Source of the DNA: Setophaga petechia
Taxonomy: Eukaryota > Chordata > Aves > Passeriformes > Parulidae
Direction of reading: 5' to 3'
Length of the DNA stretch: 64,000 nucleotides
Assembly: GCA_024362935.1 (NCBI GenBank)
Contig: JANCRA010000006.1
Span: 36,263,924 to 36,327,923 of the forward strand
The notes beneath the pieces were generated by a model. It was not told where the DNA came from. It searched no databases and worked only from the letters and a program-made list of their open reading frames with translations. Within the stretch, counting starts at the first letter, position 1; each line of letters opens with the position of its first letter. This document shows positions 10,001 to 22,900 of this stretch, one piece after another. A program made the position numbers and the translations under genes.

Positions 10001-13000
10001 TGCAAGCTGCTAACACAATCGCAGTGCTGTGTAGCAATTAGCTTGTCACTGCACTGCAGTAAGTGTTTCTTGATACCTACATCTGAGCAAATAGCTTTTT
10101 CACTTTGTCTCGCAAGGGGAAAACGTTGCTGCTCACTAAACAACTTCCATCGTGTTTTAGAAGTTGCACAGAGGGCTGCAGTGTGTTTTGCAAAATGTAA
10201 AAGAAAGTTGTCTAAGACGCCTTCCTTTCAAGTATTAATGTGAAGGGAAAGGCAAGAGAGTGGGAAAGTACTGTTTTCTAGCACTTTGAGAGCTGCTAAC
10301 ACAATCCCAGTGCTGTGTACCAATTAACTTGTCACTGCACTGCAGTAAGGGTTTCTTGTCACCTATATCTAAGCAAATGGTTTTTCACTATGTCTCGCAA
10401 GGAGAAAACCTTCTTGCTCACTAAACATCTCCTATCGTGTTCTAGAAGTTGAACAGAGGGCTGCAGTGTGTTTTGCAAAATGTAAAAGAAAGTTGTCTAA
10501 GACGCCTTCCTTTCAAGTATTAATGTGAAGGGAAAGGCAAGAGAGTGAGAAAGTACTGTTTTCTAGCACTTTGAGAGCTGCTAACACAATCCCAGTGCTG
10601 TGTACCAATTAACTTGTCACTGCACTGCAGTAAGGGTTTCTTGTCACCTACATCTGAGCAAATAGCTTTTTCACTTTGTCTCGCAAGGGGAAAACGTTGC
10701 TGCTCTCTAAACATCTCCTATAGTGTTCTAGAAGTTGCACAGAGGGCTGCAGTGTGTTTTGCAAAATGTAAAAGAAAGTTGTCTAAGACGCCTTCCTTTC
10801 AAGTATTAATGTGAAGGGAAAGGCAAGAGAGTGGGAAAGTACTGTTTTCTAGCACTTTGCAGGCTGCTAACACAATCGCAGTGCTGTGGAGCAGTTAGCT
10901 GTTCAGTGCACAGCAGTAAGTGTTTCTTGTCACCTACATCTAAGCAAATAGCTTTTTCACTATGTCTCGCAAGGAGAAAACCTTCCTGCTCACTTAGCAA
11001 CTTCCATCGTGTTGTAGATGTTGCAGAGAGGGCTGCAGAGTTTTTTGACACAAGAAAAAGAAAGTTGTCTAAGATGCCTTCCTTTCAAGTATTAATGTGA
11101 AGGGAAAGGCAAGAGAGTGGGAAAGTACTGTTTTCTAGCACTTTGAGAGCTGCTAACACAATCCCAGTGCTGTGTACCAATTAACTTGTCACTGCACTGC
11201 AGTAAGTGTTTCTTGTCACCTACATCTGAGCAAATAGCTTTTTCACTTTGTCTCGCAAAGGGAAAACGTTGCTGCTCACTAAACAACTTCCATCGTGTTG
11301 TAGATGTTGCACAGAGGGCTGCAGTGTGTTTTGCAAAATGTAAAAGAAAGTTGTCTAAGACGCCTTCCTTTCAAGTATTAATGTGAAGGGAAAGGCAAGA
11401 GAGTGGGAAAGTACTGTTTTCTAGCACTTTGCAAGCTGCTAACACAATCCCAGTTCTGTGTAGCAATTAGCTGTTCAGTGCACTGCAGTAAGTGTTTCTT
11501 GTCACCTACACCTAAGCAAAAAGCTTTTTCACTATGTCTCGCAAGGAGAAAACCTTCCTGCTCACTAAACAACTTCCATCGTGTTGTAGATGTTGCAGAG
11601 AGGGCTGCAGAGTTTTTTGACACAAGAAAAAGAAAGTTGTCTAAGACGCCTTCCTTTCAAGTATTAATGTGAAGGGAAAGGCAAGAGAGTGGGAAAGTAC
11701 TGTTTTCTAGCACTTTGCAGGCTGCTAACACAATCGCAGTGCTGTGTAGCAGTTAGCTTTTCAGTGCACTGCAGTAAGTGTTTCCTGTCACCTACATCTA
11801 AGCAAATAGCTTTTTCACTATGTCTCGCAAGGAGAAAACCTTCCTGCTCACTAAACATCTCCTATAGTGTTCTAGAAGTTGCACAGAGGGCTGCAGTGTG
11901 TTTTGCAAAATGTAAAAGAAAGTTGTCTAAGACGCCTTCCTTTCAAGTATTAATGTGAAGGGAAAGGCAAGAGAGTGGGAAAGTACTGTTTTCTAGCACT
12001 TTGAGAGCTGCTAACACAATCCCAGTGCTGTGTACCAATTAACTTGTCACTGCACTGCAACAAGGGTTTCTTGTCACCTTTATCTAAGCAAATGGTTTTT
12101 CACTATGTCTCGCAAGGAGAAAACCTTCTTGCTCACTAAACATCTCCTATCGTGTTCTAGAAGTTGAACAGAGGGCTGCAGTGTGTTTTGCAAAATGTAA
12201 AAGAAAGTTGTCTAAGACGCCTTCCTTTCAAGTATTAATGTGAAGGGAAAGGCAAGAGAGTGAGAAAGTACTGTTTTCTAGCACTTTGAGAGCTGCTAAC
12301 ACAATCCCAGTGCTGTGTACCAATTAACTTGTCACTGCACTGCAGTAAGGGTTTCTTGTCACCTACATCTGAGCAAATAGCTTTTTCACTTTGTCTCGCA
12401 AGGGGAAAACGTTGCTGCTCACTAAACAACTTCCATCGTGTTGTAGAAGTTGCACAGAGGGCTGCAGTGTGTTTTGCAAAATGTAAAAGAAAGTTGTCTA
12501 AGACGCCTTCCTTTCAAGTATTAATGTGAAGGGAAAGGCAAGAGAGTGGGAAAGTACTGTTTTCTAGCACTTTGAAAGCTGCTAACACAATCCCAGTTCT
12601 GTGTAGCAATTAGCTGTTCAGTGCACAGCAGTAAGTGTTTCTTGTCACCTACATCTAAGCAAATAGCTTTTTCAATATGTCTCGCAAGGAGAAAACCTTC
12701 CTGCTCACTTAGCAACTTCCATCGTGTTGTAGATGTTGCAGAGAGGGCTGCAGAGTTTTTTGACACAAGAAAAAGAAAGTTGTCTATGACGCCTTCCTTT
12801 CAAGTATTAATGTGAAGGGAAAGGCAAGAGAGTGGGAAAGTACTGTTTTCTAGCACTTTGAGAGCTGCTAACACAATCCCAGTGCTGTGTACCAATTAAC
12901 TTGTCACTGCACTGCAGTAAGGGTTTCTTGTCACCTACATCTGAGCAAATAGCTTTTTCACTTTGTCTCGCAAGGGGAAAACGTTGCTGCTCACTAAACA

Positions 13001-13066
13001 ACTTCCATCGTGTTGTAGATGTTGCACAGAGGGCTGCAGTGTGTTTTGCAAAATGTAAAAGAAAGT
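7055..13066. repeat. 6.0-kb higher-order block, copy 1 (21 monomers)
   Basis: This block matches 13915-19926 at a constant spacing of 6860 bases (24 monomers). I found about four single-base differences over 6 kb, for example GTTGCACAG against GTTGCTCAG (8452 and 15312), GTAAGTG against GTAAGGG near 11208 and 18068, and CACCTAAGC against CATCTAAGC near 11511. The left end is set where AAGAAAAAGA here meets ATATAAAAGA at 13911. The right end is set at GTCGTC (13067 C) against GTTGTC (19927 T). Confidence 0.88.
8529..10814. repeat. Local tandem duplication of a 1143-bp, four-monomer unit
   Basis: Two units, 8529-9671 and 9672-10814, have the same order: beta/TCTAGA, epsilon with AGCACCTTG, 285-bp AAATGGTTTTTC, then alpha with GAGTGAGAAAG and CTCTCTAAACATC. 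Differences include the first-PstI region of the second monomer (GTGCACGGCAG in the first unit, GCACTGCAG in the second), GTGTAGGG against GTGAAGGG near 9098, and TTTCGCAAAA against TTTTGCAAAA near 9310. Confidence 0.85.
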
Positions 13067-16000
13067 CGTCTAAGACGCCTTCCTTTCAAGTATTAATGTG
13101 AAGGGAAAGGCAAGAGAGTGGGAAAGTACTGTTTTCTAGCACTTTGCAAGCTGCTAACACAGTACTAGTGCTGTGTAGCAGTTAGCTGTTCAGTGCACTG
13201 CAGTAAGTGTTTCCTGTCACCTACATCTAAGCAAATAGCTTTTTCAGTATGTCTCGCAAGGAGAAAACCTTCCTGCTCACTAAACAACTTCCATCGTGTT
13301 GTAGATGTTGCAGAGAGGGCTGCAGAGTTTTTTGACACAAGAAAAAGAAAGTTGTCTAAGACGCCTTCCTTTCAAGTATTAATGTGAAGGGAAAGGCAAG
13401 AGAGTGGGAAAGTACTGTTTTCTATCACTTTGAGAGCTGCTAACACAATCCCAGTGCTGTGTACCAATTAACTTGTCACTGCACTGCAGTAAGTGTTTCT
13501 TGTCACCTACATCTAAGCAAATAACTTTTTCACTATGTCTCGCAAGGAGAAAACCTTCCTGCTCACTAAACATCTCCTATCGTGTTCTAGAAGTTGCACA
13601 GAGGGCTGCAGTGTGTTCTGTAACAAGAAAAAGAAAGTTGTCTAAGACGCCTTCCTTTCAAGTATTTATGTGTAGGGAAAGGCAAGAGAGTGGGAAAGTA
13701 CTGTTTTCTAGCACTTTGCAAGCTGCTAACACAATCGCAGTGCTGTGTAGCAATTAACTTGTCACTGCACGACAGTAAGTGTTTCTTGATACCTACATCT
13801 GAGCAAATAGCTTTTTCACAATGTCTCGCAATTGGAAAACGTTGCTGCTCACTAAACAACTTCCATCGTGTTGTAGAAGTTGCACAGAGGGCTGCAGTGT
13901 GTTTTGCAAAATATAAAAGAAAGTTGTCTAAGACGCCTTCCTTTCAAGTATTAATGTGAAGGGAAAGGCAAGAGAGTGGGAAAGTACTGTTTTCTAGCAC
14001 TTTGAGAGCTGCTAACACAATCCCAGTGCTGTGTACCAATTAACTTGTCACTGCACTGCAGTAAGGGTTTCTTGTCACCTATATCTAAGCAAATGCTTTT
14101 TCACTATGTCTCGCAAGGAGAAAACCTTCTTGCTCACTAAACATCTCCTATAGTGTTCTAGAAGTTGCACAGAGGGCTGCAGTGTGTTTTGCAAAATGTA
14201 AAAGAAAGTTGTCTAAGACGCCTTCCTTTCAAGTATTAATGTGAAGGGAAAGGCAAGAGAGTGGGAAAGTACTGTTTTCTAGCACTTTGAGAGCTGCTAA
14301 CACAATCCCAGTGCTGTGTACCAATTAACTTGTCACTGCACTGCAGTAAGTGTTTCTTGTCACCTACATCTGAGCAAATAGCTTTTTCACTTTGTCTCGC
14401 AAGGGGAAAACGTTGCTGCTCTCTAAACATCTCCTATAGTGTTCTAGAAGTTGCACAGAGGGCTGCAGTGTGTTTTGCAAAATGTAAAAGAAAGTTGTCT
14501 AAGACGCCTTCCTTTCAAGTATTAATGTGAAGGGAAAGGCAAGAGAGTGGGAAAGTACTGTTTTCTAGCACTTTGCAAGCTGCTAACACAATCCCAGTTC
14601 TGTGTAGCAATTAGCTGTTCAGTGCACTGCAGTAAGTGTTTCTTGTCACCTACATCTAAGCAAAAAGCTTTTTCACTATGTCTCGCAAGGAGAAAACCTT
14701 CCTGCTCACTAAACAACTTTCATCGTGTTGTAGATTTTGCAGAGAGGGCTGCAGAGTTTTTTGACACAAGAAAAAGAAAGTTGTCTAAGACGCCTTCCTT
14801 TCAAGTATTAATGTGAAGGGAAAGGCAAGAGAGTGGGAAAGTACTGTTTTCTAGCACTTTGCAGGCTGCTAACACAATCGCAGTGCTGTGGAGCAGTTAG
14901 CTGTTCAGTGCACAGCAGTAAGTGTTTCTTGTCACCTACATCTAAGCAAATAGCTTTTTCACTATGTCTCGCAAGGAGAAAACCTTCCTGCTCACTTAGC
15001 AACTTCCATCGTGTTGTAGATGTTGCAGAGAGGGCTGCAGAGTTTTTTGACACAAGAAAAAGAAAGTTGTCTAAGATGCCTTCCTTTCAAGTATTAATGT
15101 GAAGGGAAAGGCAAGAGAGTGGGAAAGTACTGTTTTCTAGCACTTTGAGAGCTGCTAACACAATCCCAGTGCTGTGTACCAATTAACTTGTCACTGCACT
15201 GCAGTAAGTGTTTCTTGTCACCTACATCTGAGCAAATAGCTTTTTCACTTTGTCTCGCAAGGGGAAAACGTTGCTGCTCACTAAACAACTTCCATCGTGT
15301 TGTAGATGTTGCTCAGAGGGCTGCAGTGTGTTTTGCAAAATGTAAAAGAAAGTTGTCTAAGACGCCTTCCTTTCAAGTATTAATGTGAAGGGAAAGGCAA
15401 GAGAGTGGGAAAGTACTGTTTTCTAGCACTTTGCAAGCTGCTAACACAATCCCAGTTCTGTGTAGCAATTAGCTGTTCAGTGCACTGCAGTAAGTGTTTC
15501 TTGTCACCTACATCTAAGCAAATATCTTTTTCACTATGTCTCCCAAGGAGAAAACCTTCTTGCTCACTAAACATCTCCTATCGTGTTCTAGAAGTTGAAC
15601 AGAGGGCTGCAGTGTGTTCTGTAACAAGAAAAAGAAAGTTGTCTAAGACGCCTTCCTTTCAAGTATTAATGTGAAGGGAAAGGCAAGAGAGTGGGAAAGT
15701 ACTGTTTTCTAGCACCTTGCAAGCTGCTAACACAATCGCAGTGCTGTGTAGCAATTAGCTTGTCAGTGCACGGCAGTAAGTGTTTCTTGATACCTACATC
15801 TGAGCAAATAGCTTTTTCACTTTGTCTCGCAAGGGGAAAACGTTGCTGCTCACTAAACAACTTCCATCGTGTTTTAGAAGTTGCACAGAGGGCTGCAGTG
15901 TGTTTTGCAAAATGTAAAAGAAAGTTGTCTAAGACGCCTTCCTTTCAAGTATTAATGTGTAGGGAAAGGCAAGAGAGTGGGAAAGTACTGTTTTCTAGCA

Positions 16001-16422
16001 CTTTGAGAGCTGCTAACACAATCCCAGTGCTGTGTACCAATTAACTTGTCACTGCACTGCAGTAAGGGTTTCTTGTCACCTATATCTAAGCAAATGGTTT
16101 TTCACTATGTCTCGCAAGGAGAAAACCTTCTTGCTCACTAAACATCTCCTATCGTGTTCTAGAAGTTGAACAGAGGGCTGCAGTGTGTTTCGCAAAATGT
16201 AAAAGAAAGTTGTCTAAGACGCCTTCCTTTCAAGTATTAATGTGAAGGGAAAGGCAAGAGAGTGAGAAAGTACTGTTTTCTAGCACTTTGAGAGCTGCTA
16301 ACACAATCCCAGTGCTGTGTACCAATTAACTTGTCACTGCACTGCAGTAAGGGTTTCTTGTCACCTACATCTGAGCAAATAGCTTTTTCACTTTGTCTCG
16401 CAAGGGGAAAACGTTGCTGCTC
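13021..16422. repeat. Block matching 25026-28427, copy 1
   Basis: Aligned at a spacing of 12005 (42 monomers). Differences seen include TGTTTTCTATC against TGTTGTCTAGC near 13425 and 25430, TCTCGCAAGG against TCTCCCAAGG near 14110 and 26115, GTTTTAGAAG against GTTGTAGAAG at 15874 and 27879, and GTGTAGGG against GTGAAGGG near 15960 and 27965. The match ends at 16423/28428 (CTCTCTAAAC against CTCACTAAAC). Confidence 0.78.
13067..13914. repeat. Three-monomer linker between the two 6.0-kb blocks
   Basis: This stretch separates the 6.0-kb copies and is not repeated after the second copy at 19926. It holds a delta-like monomer with TTTTCAGTATG, a monomer ending in TATTTATGTGTAG (13668-13675 marker), and an epsilon-like monomer with GCACGACAG and TCGCAATTGG. 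The same string is at 25072-25919, so the sequence right of 13066 follows the 25-kb region rather than the 20-kb region. Confidence 0.8.
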
Positions 16423-19400
16423 TCTAAACATCTCCTATAGTGTTCTAGAAGTTGCACAGAGGGCTGCAGTGTGTTTTGCAAAATGTAAAAGAAAGTTGTC
16501 TAAGACGCCTTCCTTTCAAGTATTAATGTGAAGGGAAAGGCAAGAGAGTGGGAAAGTACTGTTTTCTAGCACTTTGCAAGCTGCTAACACAATCCCAGTT
16601 CTGTGTAGCAATTAGCTGTTCAGTGCACTGCAGTAAGTGTTTCTTGTCACCTACATCTAAGCAAATATCTTTTTCACTATGTCTCCCAAGGAGAAAACCT
16701 TCTTGCTCACTAAACATCTCCTATCGTGTTCTAGAAGTTGAACAGAGGGCTGCAGTGTGTTCTGTAACAAGAAAAAGAAAGTTGTCTAAGACGCCTTCCT
16801 TTCAAGTATTAATGTGAAGGGAAAGGCAAGAGAGTGGGAAAGTACTGTTTTCTAGCACCTTGCAAGCTGCTAACACAATCGCAGTGCTGTGTAGCAATTA
16901 GCTTGTCACTGCACTGCAGTAAGTGTTTCTTGATACCTACATCTGAGCAAATAGCTTTTTCACTTTGTCTCGCAAGGGGAAAACGTTGCTGCTCACTAAA
17001 CAACTTCCATCGTGTTTTAGAAGTTGCACAGAGGGCTGCAGTGTGTTTTGCAAAATGTAAAAGAAAGTTGTCTAAGACGCCTTCCTTTCAAGTATTAATG
17101 TGAAGGGAAAGGCAAGAGAGTGGGAAAGTACTGTTTTCTAGCACTTTGAGAGCTGCTAACACAATCCCAGTGCTGTGTACCAATTAACTTGTCACTGCAC
17201 TGCAGTAAGGGTTTCTTGTCACCTATATCTAAGCAAATGGTTTTTCACTATGTCTCGCAAGGAGAAAACCTTCTTGCTCACTAAACATCTCCTATCGTGT
17301 TCTAGAAGTTGAACAGAGGGCTGCAGTGTGTTTTGCAAAATGTAAAAGAAAGTTGTCTAAGACGCCTTCCTTTCAAGTATTAATGTGAAGGGAAAGGCAA
17401 GAGAGTGAGAAAGTACTGTTTTCTAGCACTTTGAGAGCTGCTAACACAATCCCAGTGCTGTGTACCAATTAACTTGTCACTGCACTGCAGTAAGGGTTTC
17501 TTGTCACCTACATCTGAGCAAATAGCTTTTTCACTTTGTCTCGCAAGGGGAAAACGTTGCTGCTCTCTAAACATCTCCTATAGTGTTCTAGAAGTTGCAC
17601 AGAGGGCTGCAGTGTGTTTTGCAAAATGTAAAAGAAAGTTGTCTAAGACGCCTTCCTTTCAAGTATTAATGTGAAGGGAAAGGCAAGAGAGTGGGAAAGT
17701 ACTGTTTTCTAGCACTTTGCAGGCTGCTAACACAATCGCAGTGCTGTGGAGCAGTTAGCTGTTCAGTGCACAGCAGTAAGTGTTTCTTGTCACCTACATC
17801 TAAGCAAATAGCTTTTTCACTATGTCTCGCAAGGAGAAAACCTTCCTGCTCACTTAGCAACTTCCATCGTGTTGTAGATGTTGCAGAGAGGGCTGCAGAG
17901 TTTTTTGACACAAGAAAAAGAAAGTTGTCTAAGATGCCTTCCTTTCAAGTATTAATGTGAAGGGAAAGGCAAGAGAGTGGGAAAGTACTGTTTTCTAGCA
18001 CTTTGAGAGCTGCTAACACAATCCCAGTGCTGTGTACCAATTAACTTGTCACTGCACTGCAGTAAGGGTTTCTTGTCACCTACATCTGAGCAAATAGCTT
18101 TTTCACTTTGTCTCGCAAGGGGAAAACGTTGCTGCTCACTAAACAACTTCCATCGTGTTGTAGATGTTGCACAGAGGGCTGCAGTGTGTTTTGCAAAATG
18201 TAAAAGAAAGTTGTCTAAGACGCCTTCCTTTCAAGTATTAATGTGAAGGGAAAGGCAAGAGAGTGGGAAAGTACTGTTTTCTAGCACTTTGCAAGCTGCT
18301 AACACAATCCCAGTTCTGTGTAGCAATTAGCTGTTCAGTGCACTGCAGTAAGTGTTTCTTGTCACCTACATCTAAGCAAAAAGCTTTTTCACTATGTCTC
18401 GCAAGGAGAAAACCTTCCTGCTCACTAAACAACTTCCATCGTGTTGTAGATGTTGCAGAGAGGGCTGCAGAGTTTTTTGACACAAGAAAAAGAAAGTTGT
18501 CTAAGACGCCTTCCTTTCAAGTATTAATGTGAAGGGAAAGGCAAGAGAGTGGGAAAGTACTGTTTTCTAGCACTTTGCAGGCTGCTAACACAATCGCAGT
18601 GCTGTGTAGCAGTTAGCTTTTCAGTGCACTGCAGTAAGTGTTTCCTGTCACCTACATCTAAGCAAATAGCTTTTTCACTATGTCTCGCAAGGAGAAAACC
18701 TTCCTGCTCACTAAACATCTCCTATAGTGTTCTAGAAGTTGCACAGAGGGCTGCAGTGTGTTTTGCAAAATGTAAAAGAAAGTTGTCTAAGACGCCTTCC
18801 TTTCAAGTATTAATGTGAAGGGAAAGGCAAGAGAGTGGGAAAGTACTGTTTTCTAGCACTTTGAGAGCTGCTAACACAATCCCAGTGCTGTGTACCAATT
18901 AACTTGTCACTGCACTGCAACAAGGGTTTCTTGTCACCTTTATCTAAGCAAATGGTTTTTCACTATGTCTCGCAAGGAGAAAACCTTCTTGCTCACTAAA
19001 CATCTCCTATCGTGTTCTAGAAGTTGAACAGAGGGCTGCAGTGTGTTTTGCAAAATGTAAAAGAAAGTTGTCTAAGACGCCTTCCTTTCAAGTATTAATG
19101 TGAAGGGAAAGGCAAGAGAGTGAGAAAGTACTGTTTTCTAGCACTTTGAGAGCTGCTAACACAATCCCAGTGCTGTGTACCAATTAACTTGTCACTGCAC
19201 TGCAGTAAGGGTTTCTTGTCACCTACATCTGAGCAAATAGCTTTTTCACTTTGTCTCGCAAGGGGAAAACGTTGCTGCTCACTAAACAACTTCCATCGTG
19301 TTGTAGAAGTTGCACAGAGGGCTGCAGTGTGTTTTGCAAAATGTAAAAGAAAGTTGTCTAAGACGCCTTCCTTTCAAGTATTAATGTGAAGGGAAAGGCA

Positions 19401-19926
19401 AGAGAGTGGGAAAGTACTGTTTTCTAGCACTTTGAAAGCTGCTAACACAATCCCAGTTCTGTGTAGCAATTAGCTGTTCAGTGCACAGCAGTAAGTGTTT
19501 CTTGTCACCTACATCTAAGCAAATAGCTTTTTCAATATGTCTCGCAAGGAGAAAACCTTCCTGCTCACTTAGCAACTTCCATCGTGTTGTAGATGTTGCA
19601 GAGAGGGCTGCAGAGTTTTTTGACACAAGAAAAAGAAAGTTGTCTATGACGCCTTCCTTTCAAGTATTAATGTGAAGGGAAAGGCAAGAGAGTGGGAAAG
19701 TACTGTTTTCTAGCACTTTGAGAGCTGCTAACACAATCCCAGTGCTGTGTACCAATTAACTTGTCACTGCACTGCAGTAAGGGTTTCTTGTCACCTACAT
19801 CTGAGCAAATAGCTTTTTCACTTTGTCTCGCAAGGGGAAAACGTTGCTGCTCACTAAACAACTTCCATCGTGTTGTAGATGTTGCACAGAGGGCTGCAGT
19901 GTGTTTTGCAAAATGTAAAAGAAAGT
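13915..19926. repeat. 6.0-kb higher-order block, copy 2 (21 monomers)
   Basis: Second copy of 7055-13066. After 19926 the sequence continues with a beta/TCTAGA monomer, whereas copy 1 continues with the delta-like linker, so the right ends mark a recombination join. Its first 2.5 kb also takes part in the 12005-bp match to the 25-28 kb region. Confidence 0.88.
15389..17674. repeat. 1143-bp tandem duplication inside copy 2
   Basis: The same pair of four-monomer units as at 8529-10814, carried along in the 6860-bp duplication. It keeps the internal differences of the first pair (GTGTAGGG near 15960 in the left unit only, TTTCGCAAAA near 16190 in the left unit only). The small duplication therefore came before the large one. 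Confidence 0.85.
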
Positions 19927-22900
19927 TGTCTAAGACGCCTTCCTTTCAAGTATTAATGTGAAGGGAAAGGCAAGAGAGTGGGAAAGTACTGTTTTCTAGC
20001 ACTTTGCAAGCTGCTAACACAATCCCAGTTCTGTGTAGCAATTAGCTGTTCAGTGCACTGCAGTAAGTGTTTCTTGTCACCTACATCTAAGCAAATATCT
20101 TTTTCACTATGTCTCCCAAGGAGAAAACCTTCTTGCTCACTAAACATCTCCTATCGTGTTCTAGAAGTTGAACAGAGGGCTGCAGTGTGTTCTGTAACAA
20201 GAAAAAGAAAGTTGTCTAAGACGCCTTCCTTTCAAGTATTAATGTGAAGGGAAAGGCAAGAGAGTGGGAAAGTACTGTTTTCTAGCACTTTGCAAGCTGC
20301 TAACACAATCGCAGTGCTGTGTAGCAATTAGCTTGTCAGTGCACGGCAGTAAGTGTTTCTTGATACCTACATCTGAGCAAATAGCTTTTTCACTTTGTCT
20401 CGCAAGGGGAAAACGTTGCTGCTCACTAAACAACTTCCATCGTGTTTTAGAAGTTGCACAGAGGGCTGCAGTGTGTTTTGCAAAATGTAAAAAAAGTTGT
20501 CTAAGACGCCTTCCTTTCAAGTATTAATGTGAAGGGAAAGGCAAGAGAGTGGGAAAGTACTGTTTTCTAGCACTTTGAGAGCTGCTAACACAATCCCAGT
20601 GCTGTGTACCAATTAACTTGTCACTGCACTGCAGTAAGGGTTTCTTGTCACCTATATCTAAGCAAATGGTTTTTCACTATGTCTCGCAAGGAGAAAACCT
20701 TCTTGCTCACTAAACATCTCCTATCGTGTTCTAGAAGTTGAACAGAGGGCTGCAGTGTGTTTTGCAAAATGTAAAAGAAAGTTGTCTAAGACGCCTTCCT
20801 TTCAAGTATTAATGTGAAGGGAAAGGCAAGAGAGTGAGAAAGTACTGTTTTCTAGCACTTTGAGAGCTGCTAACACAATCCCAGTGCTGTGTACCAATTA
20901 ACTTGTCACTGCACTGCAGTAAGGGTTTCTTGTCACCTACATCTGAGCAAATACCTTTTTCACTTTGTCTCGCAAGGGGAAAACGTTGCTGCTCACTAAA
21001 CAACTTCCATCGTGTTGTAGAAGTTGCACAGAGGGCTGCAGTGTGTTTTGCAAAATGTAAAAGAAAGTTGTCTAAGACGCCTTCCTTTCAAGTATTAATG
21101 TGAAGGGAAAGGCAAGAGAGTGGGAAAGTACTGTTTTCTAGCACTTTGCAGGCTGCTAACACAATCGCAGTGCTGTGGAGCAGTTAGCTGTTCAGTGCAC
21201 AGCAGTAAGTGTTTCTTGTCACCTACATCTAAGCAAATAGCTTTTTCACTATGTCTCGCAAGGAGAAAACCTTCCTGCTCACTTAGCAACTTCCATCGTG
21301 TTGTAGATGTTGCAGAGAGGGCTGCAGAGTTTTTTGACACAAGAAAAAGAAAGTTGTCTAAGATGCCTTCCTTTCAAGTATTAATGTGAAGGGAAAGGCA
21401 AGAGAGTGGGAAAGTACTGTTTTCTAGCACTTTGAGAGCTGCTAACACAATCCCAGTGCTGTGTACCAATTAACTTGTCACTGCACTGCAGTAAGTGTTT
21501 CTTGTCACCTACATCTGAGCAAATAGCTTTTTCACTTTGTCTCGCAAGGGGAAAACGTTGCTGCTCACTAAACAACTTCCATCGTGTTGTAGATGTTGCA
21601 CAGAGGGCTGCAGTGTGTTTTGCAAAATGTAAAAGAAAGTTGTCTAAGACGCCTTCCTTTCAAGTATTAATGTGAAGGGAAAGGCAAGAGAGTGGGAAAG
21701 TACTGTTTTCTAGCACTTTGCAAGCTGCTAACACAATCCCAGTTCTGTGTAGCAATTAGCTGTTCAGTGCACTGCAGTAAGTGTTTCTTGTCACCTACAT
21801 CTAAGCAAAAAGCTTTTTCACTATGTCTCGCAAGGAGAAAACCTTCCTGCTCACTAAACAACTTCCATCGTGTTGTAGATGTTGCAGAGAGGGCTGCAGA
21901 GTTTTTTGACACAAGAAAAAGAAAGTTGTCTAAGACGCCTTCCTTTCAAGTATTAATGTGAAGGGAAAGGCAAGAGAGTGGGAAAGTACTGTTTTCTAGC
22001 ACTTTGCAGGCTGCTAACACAATCGCAGTGCTGTGTAGCAGTTAGCTTTTCAGTGCACTGCAGTAAGTGTTTCCTGTCACCTACATCTAAGCAAATAGCT
22101 TTTTCACTATGTCTCGCAAGGAGAAAACCTTCCTGCTCACTAAACATCTCCTATAGTGTTCTAGAAGTTGCACAGAGGGCTGCAGTGTGTTTTGCAAAAT
22201 GTAAAAGAAAGTTGTCTAAGACGCCTTCCTTTCAAGTATTAATGTGAAGGGAAAGGCAAGAGAGTGGGAAAGTACTGTTTTCTAGCACTTTGAGAGCTGC
22301 TAACACAATCCCAGTGCTGTGTACCAATTAACTTGTCACTGCACTGCAGTAAGTGTTTCTTGTCACCTACATCTGAGCAAATAGCTTTTTCACTTTGTCT
22401 CGCAAGGGGAAAACGTTGCTGCTCACTAAACAACTTCCATCGTGTTGTAGAAGTTGCACAGAGGGCTGCAGTGTGTTTTGCAAAATGTAAAAGAATGTTG
22501 TCTAAGACGCCTTCCTTTCAAGTATTAATGTGAAGGGAAAGGCAAGAGAGTGGGAAAGTACTGTTTTCTAGCACTTTTCAAGCTGCTAACACAATCCCAG
22601 TTCTGTGTAGCAATTAGCTGTTCAGTGCACTGCAGTAAGTGTTTCTTGTCACCTACATCTAAGCAAAAAGCTTTTTCACTATGTCTCGCAAGGAGAAAAC
22701 CTTCCTGCTCACTAAACAACTTTCATCGTGTTGTAGATGTTGCAGAGAGGGCTGCAGAGTTTTTTGACACAAGAAAAAGAAAGTTGTCTAAGACGCCTTC
22801 CTTTCAAGTATTAATGTGAAGGGAAAGGCAAGAGAGTGGGAAAGTACTGTTTTCTAGCACTTTGCAGGCTGCTAACACAATCGCAGTGCTGTGGAGCAGT

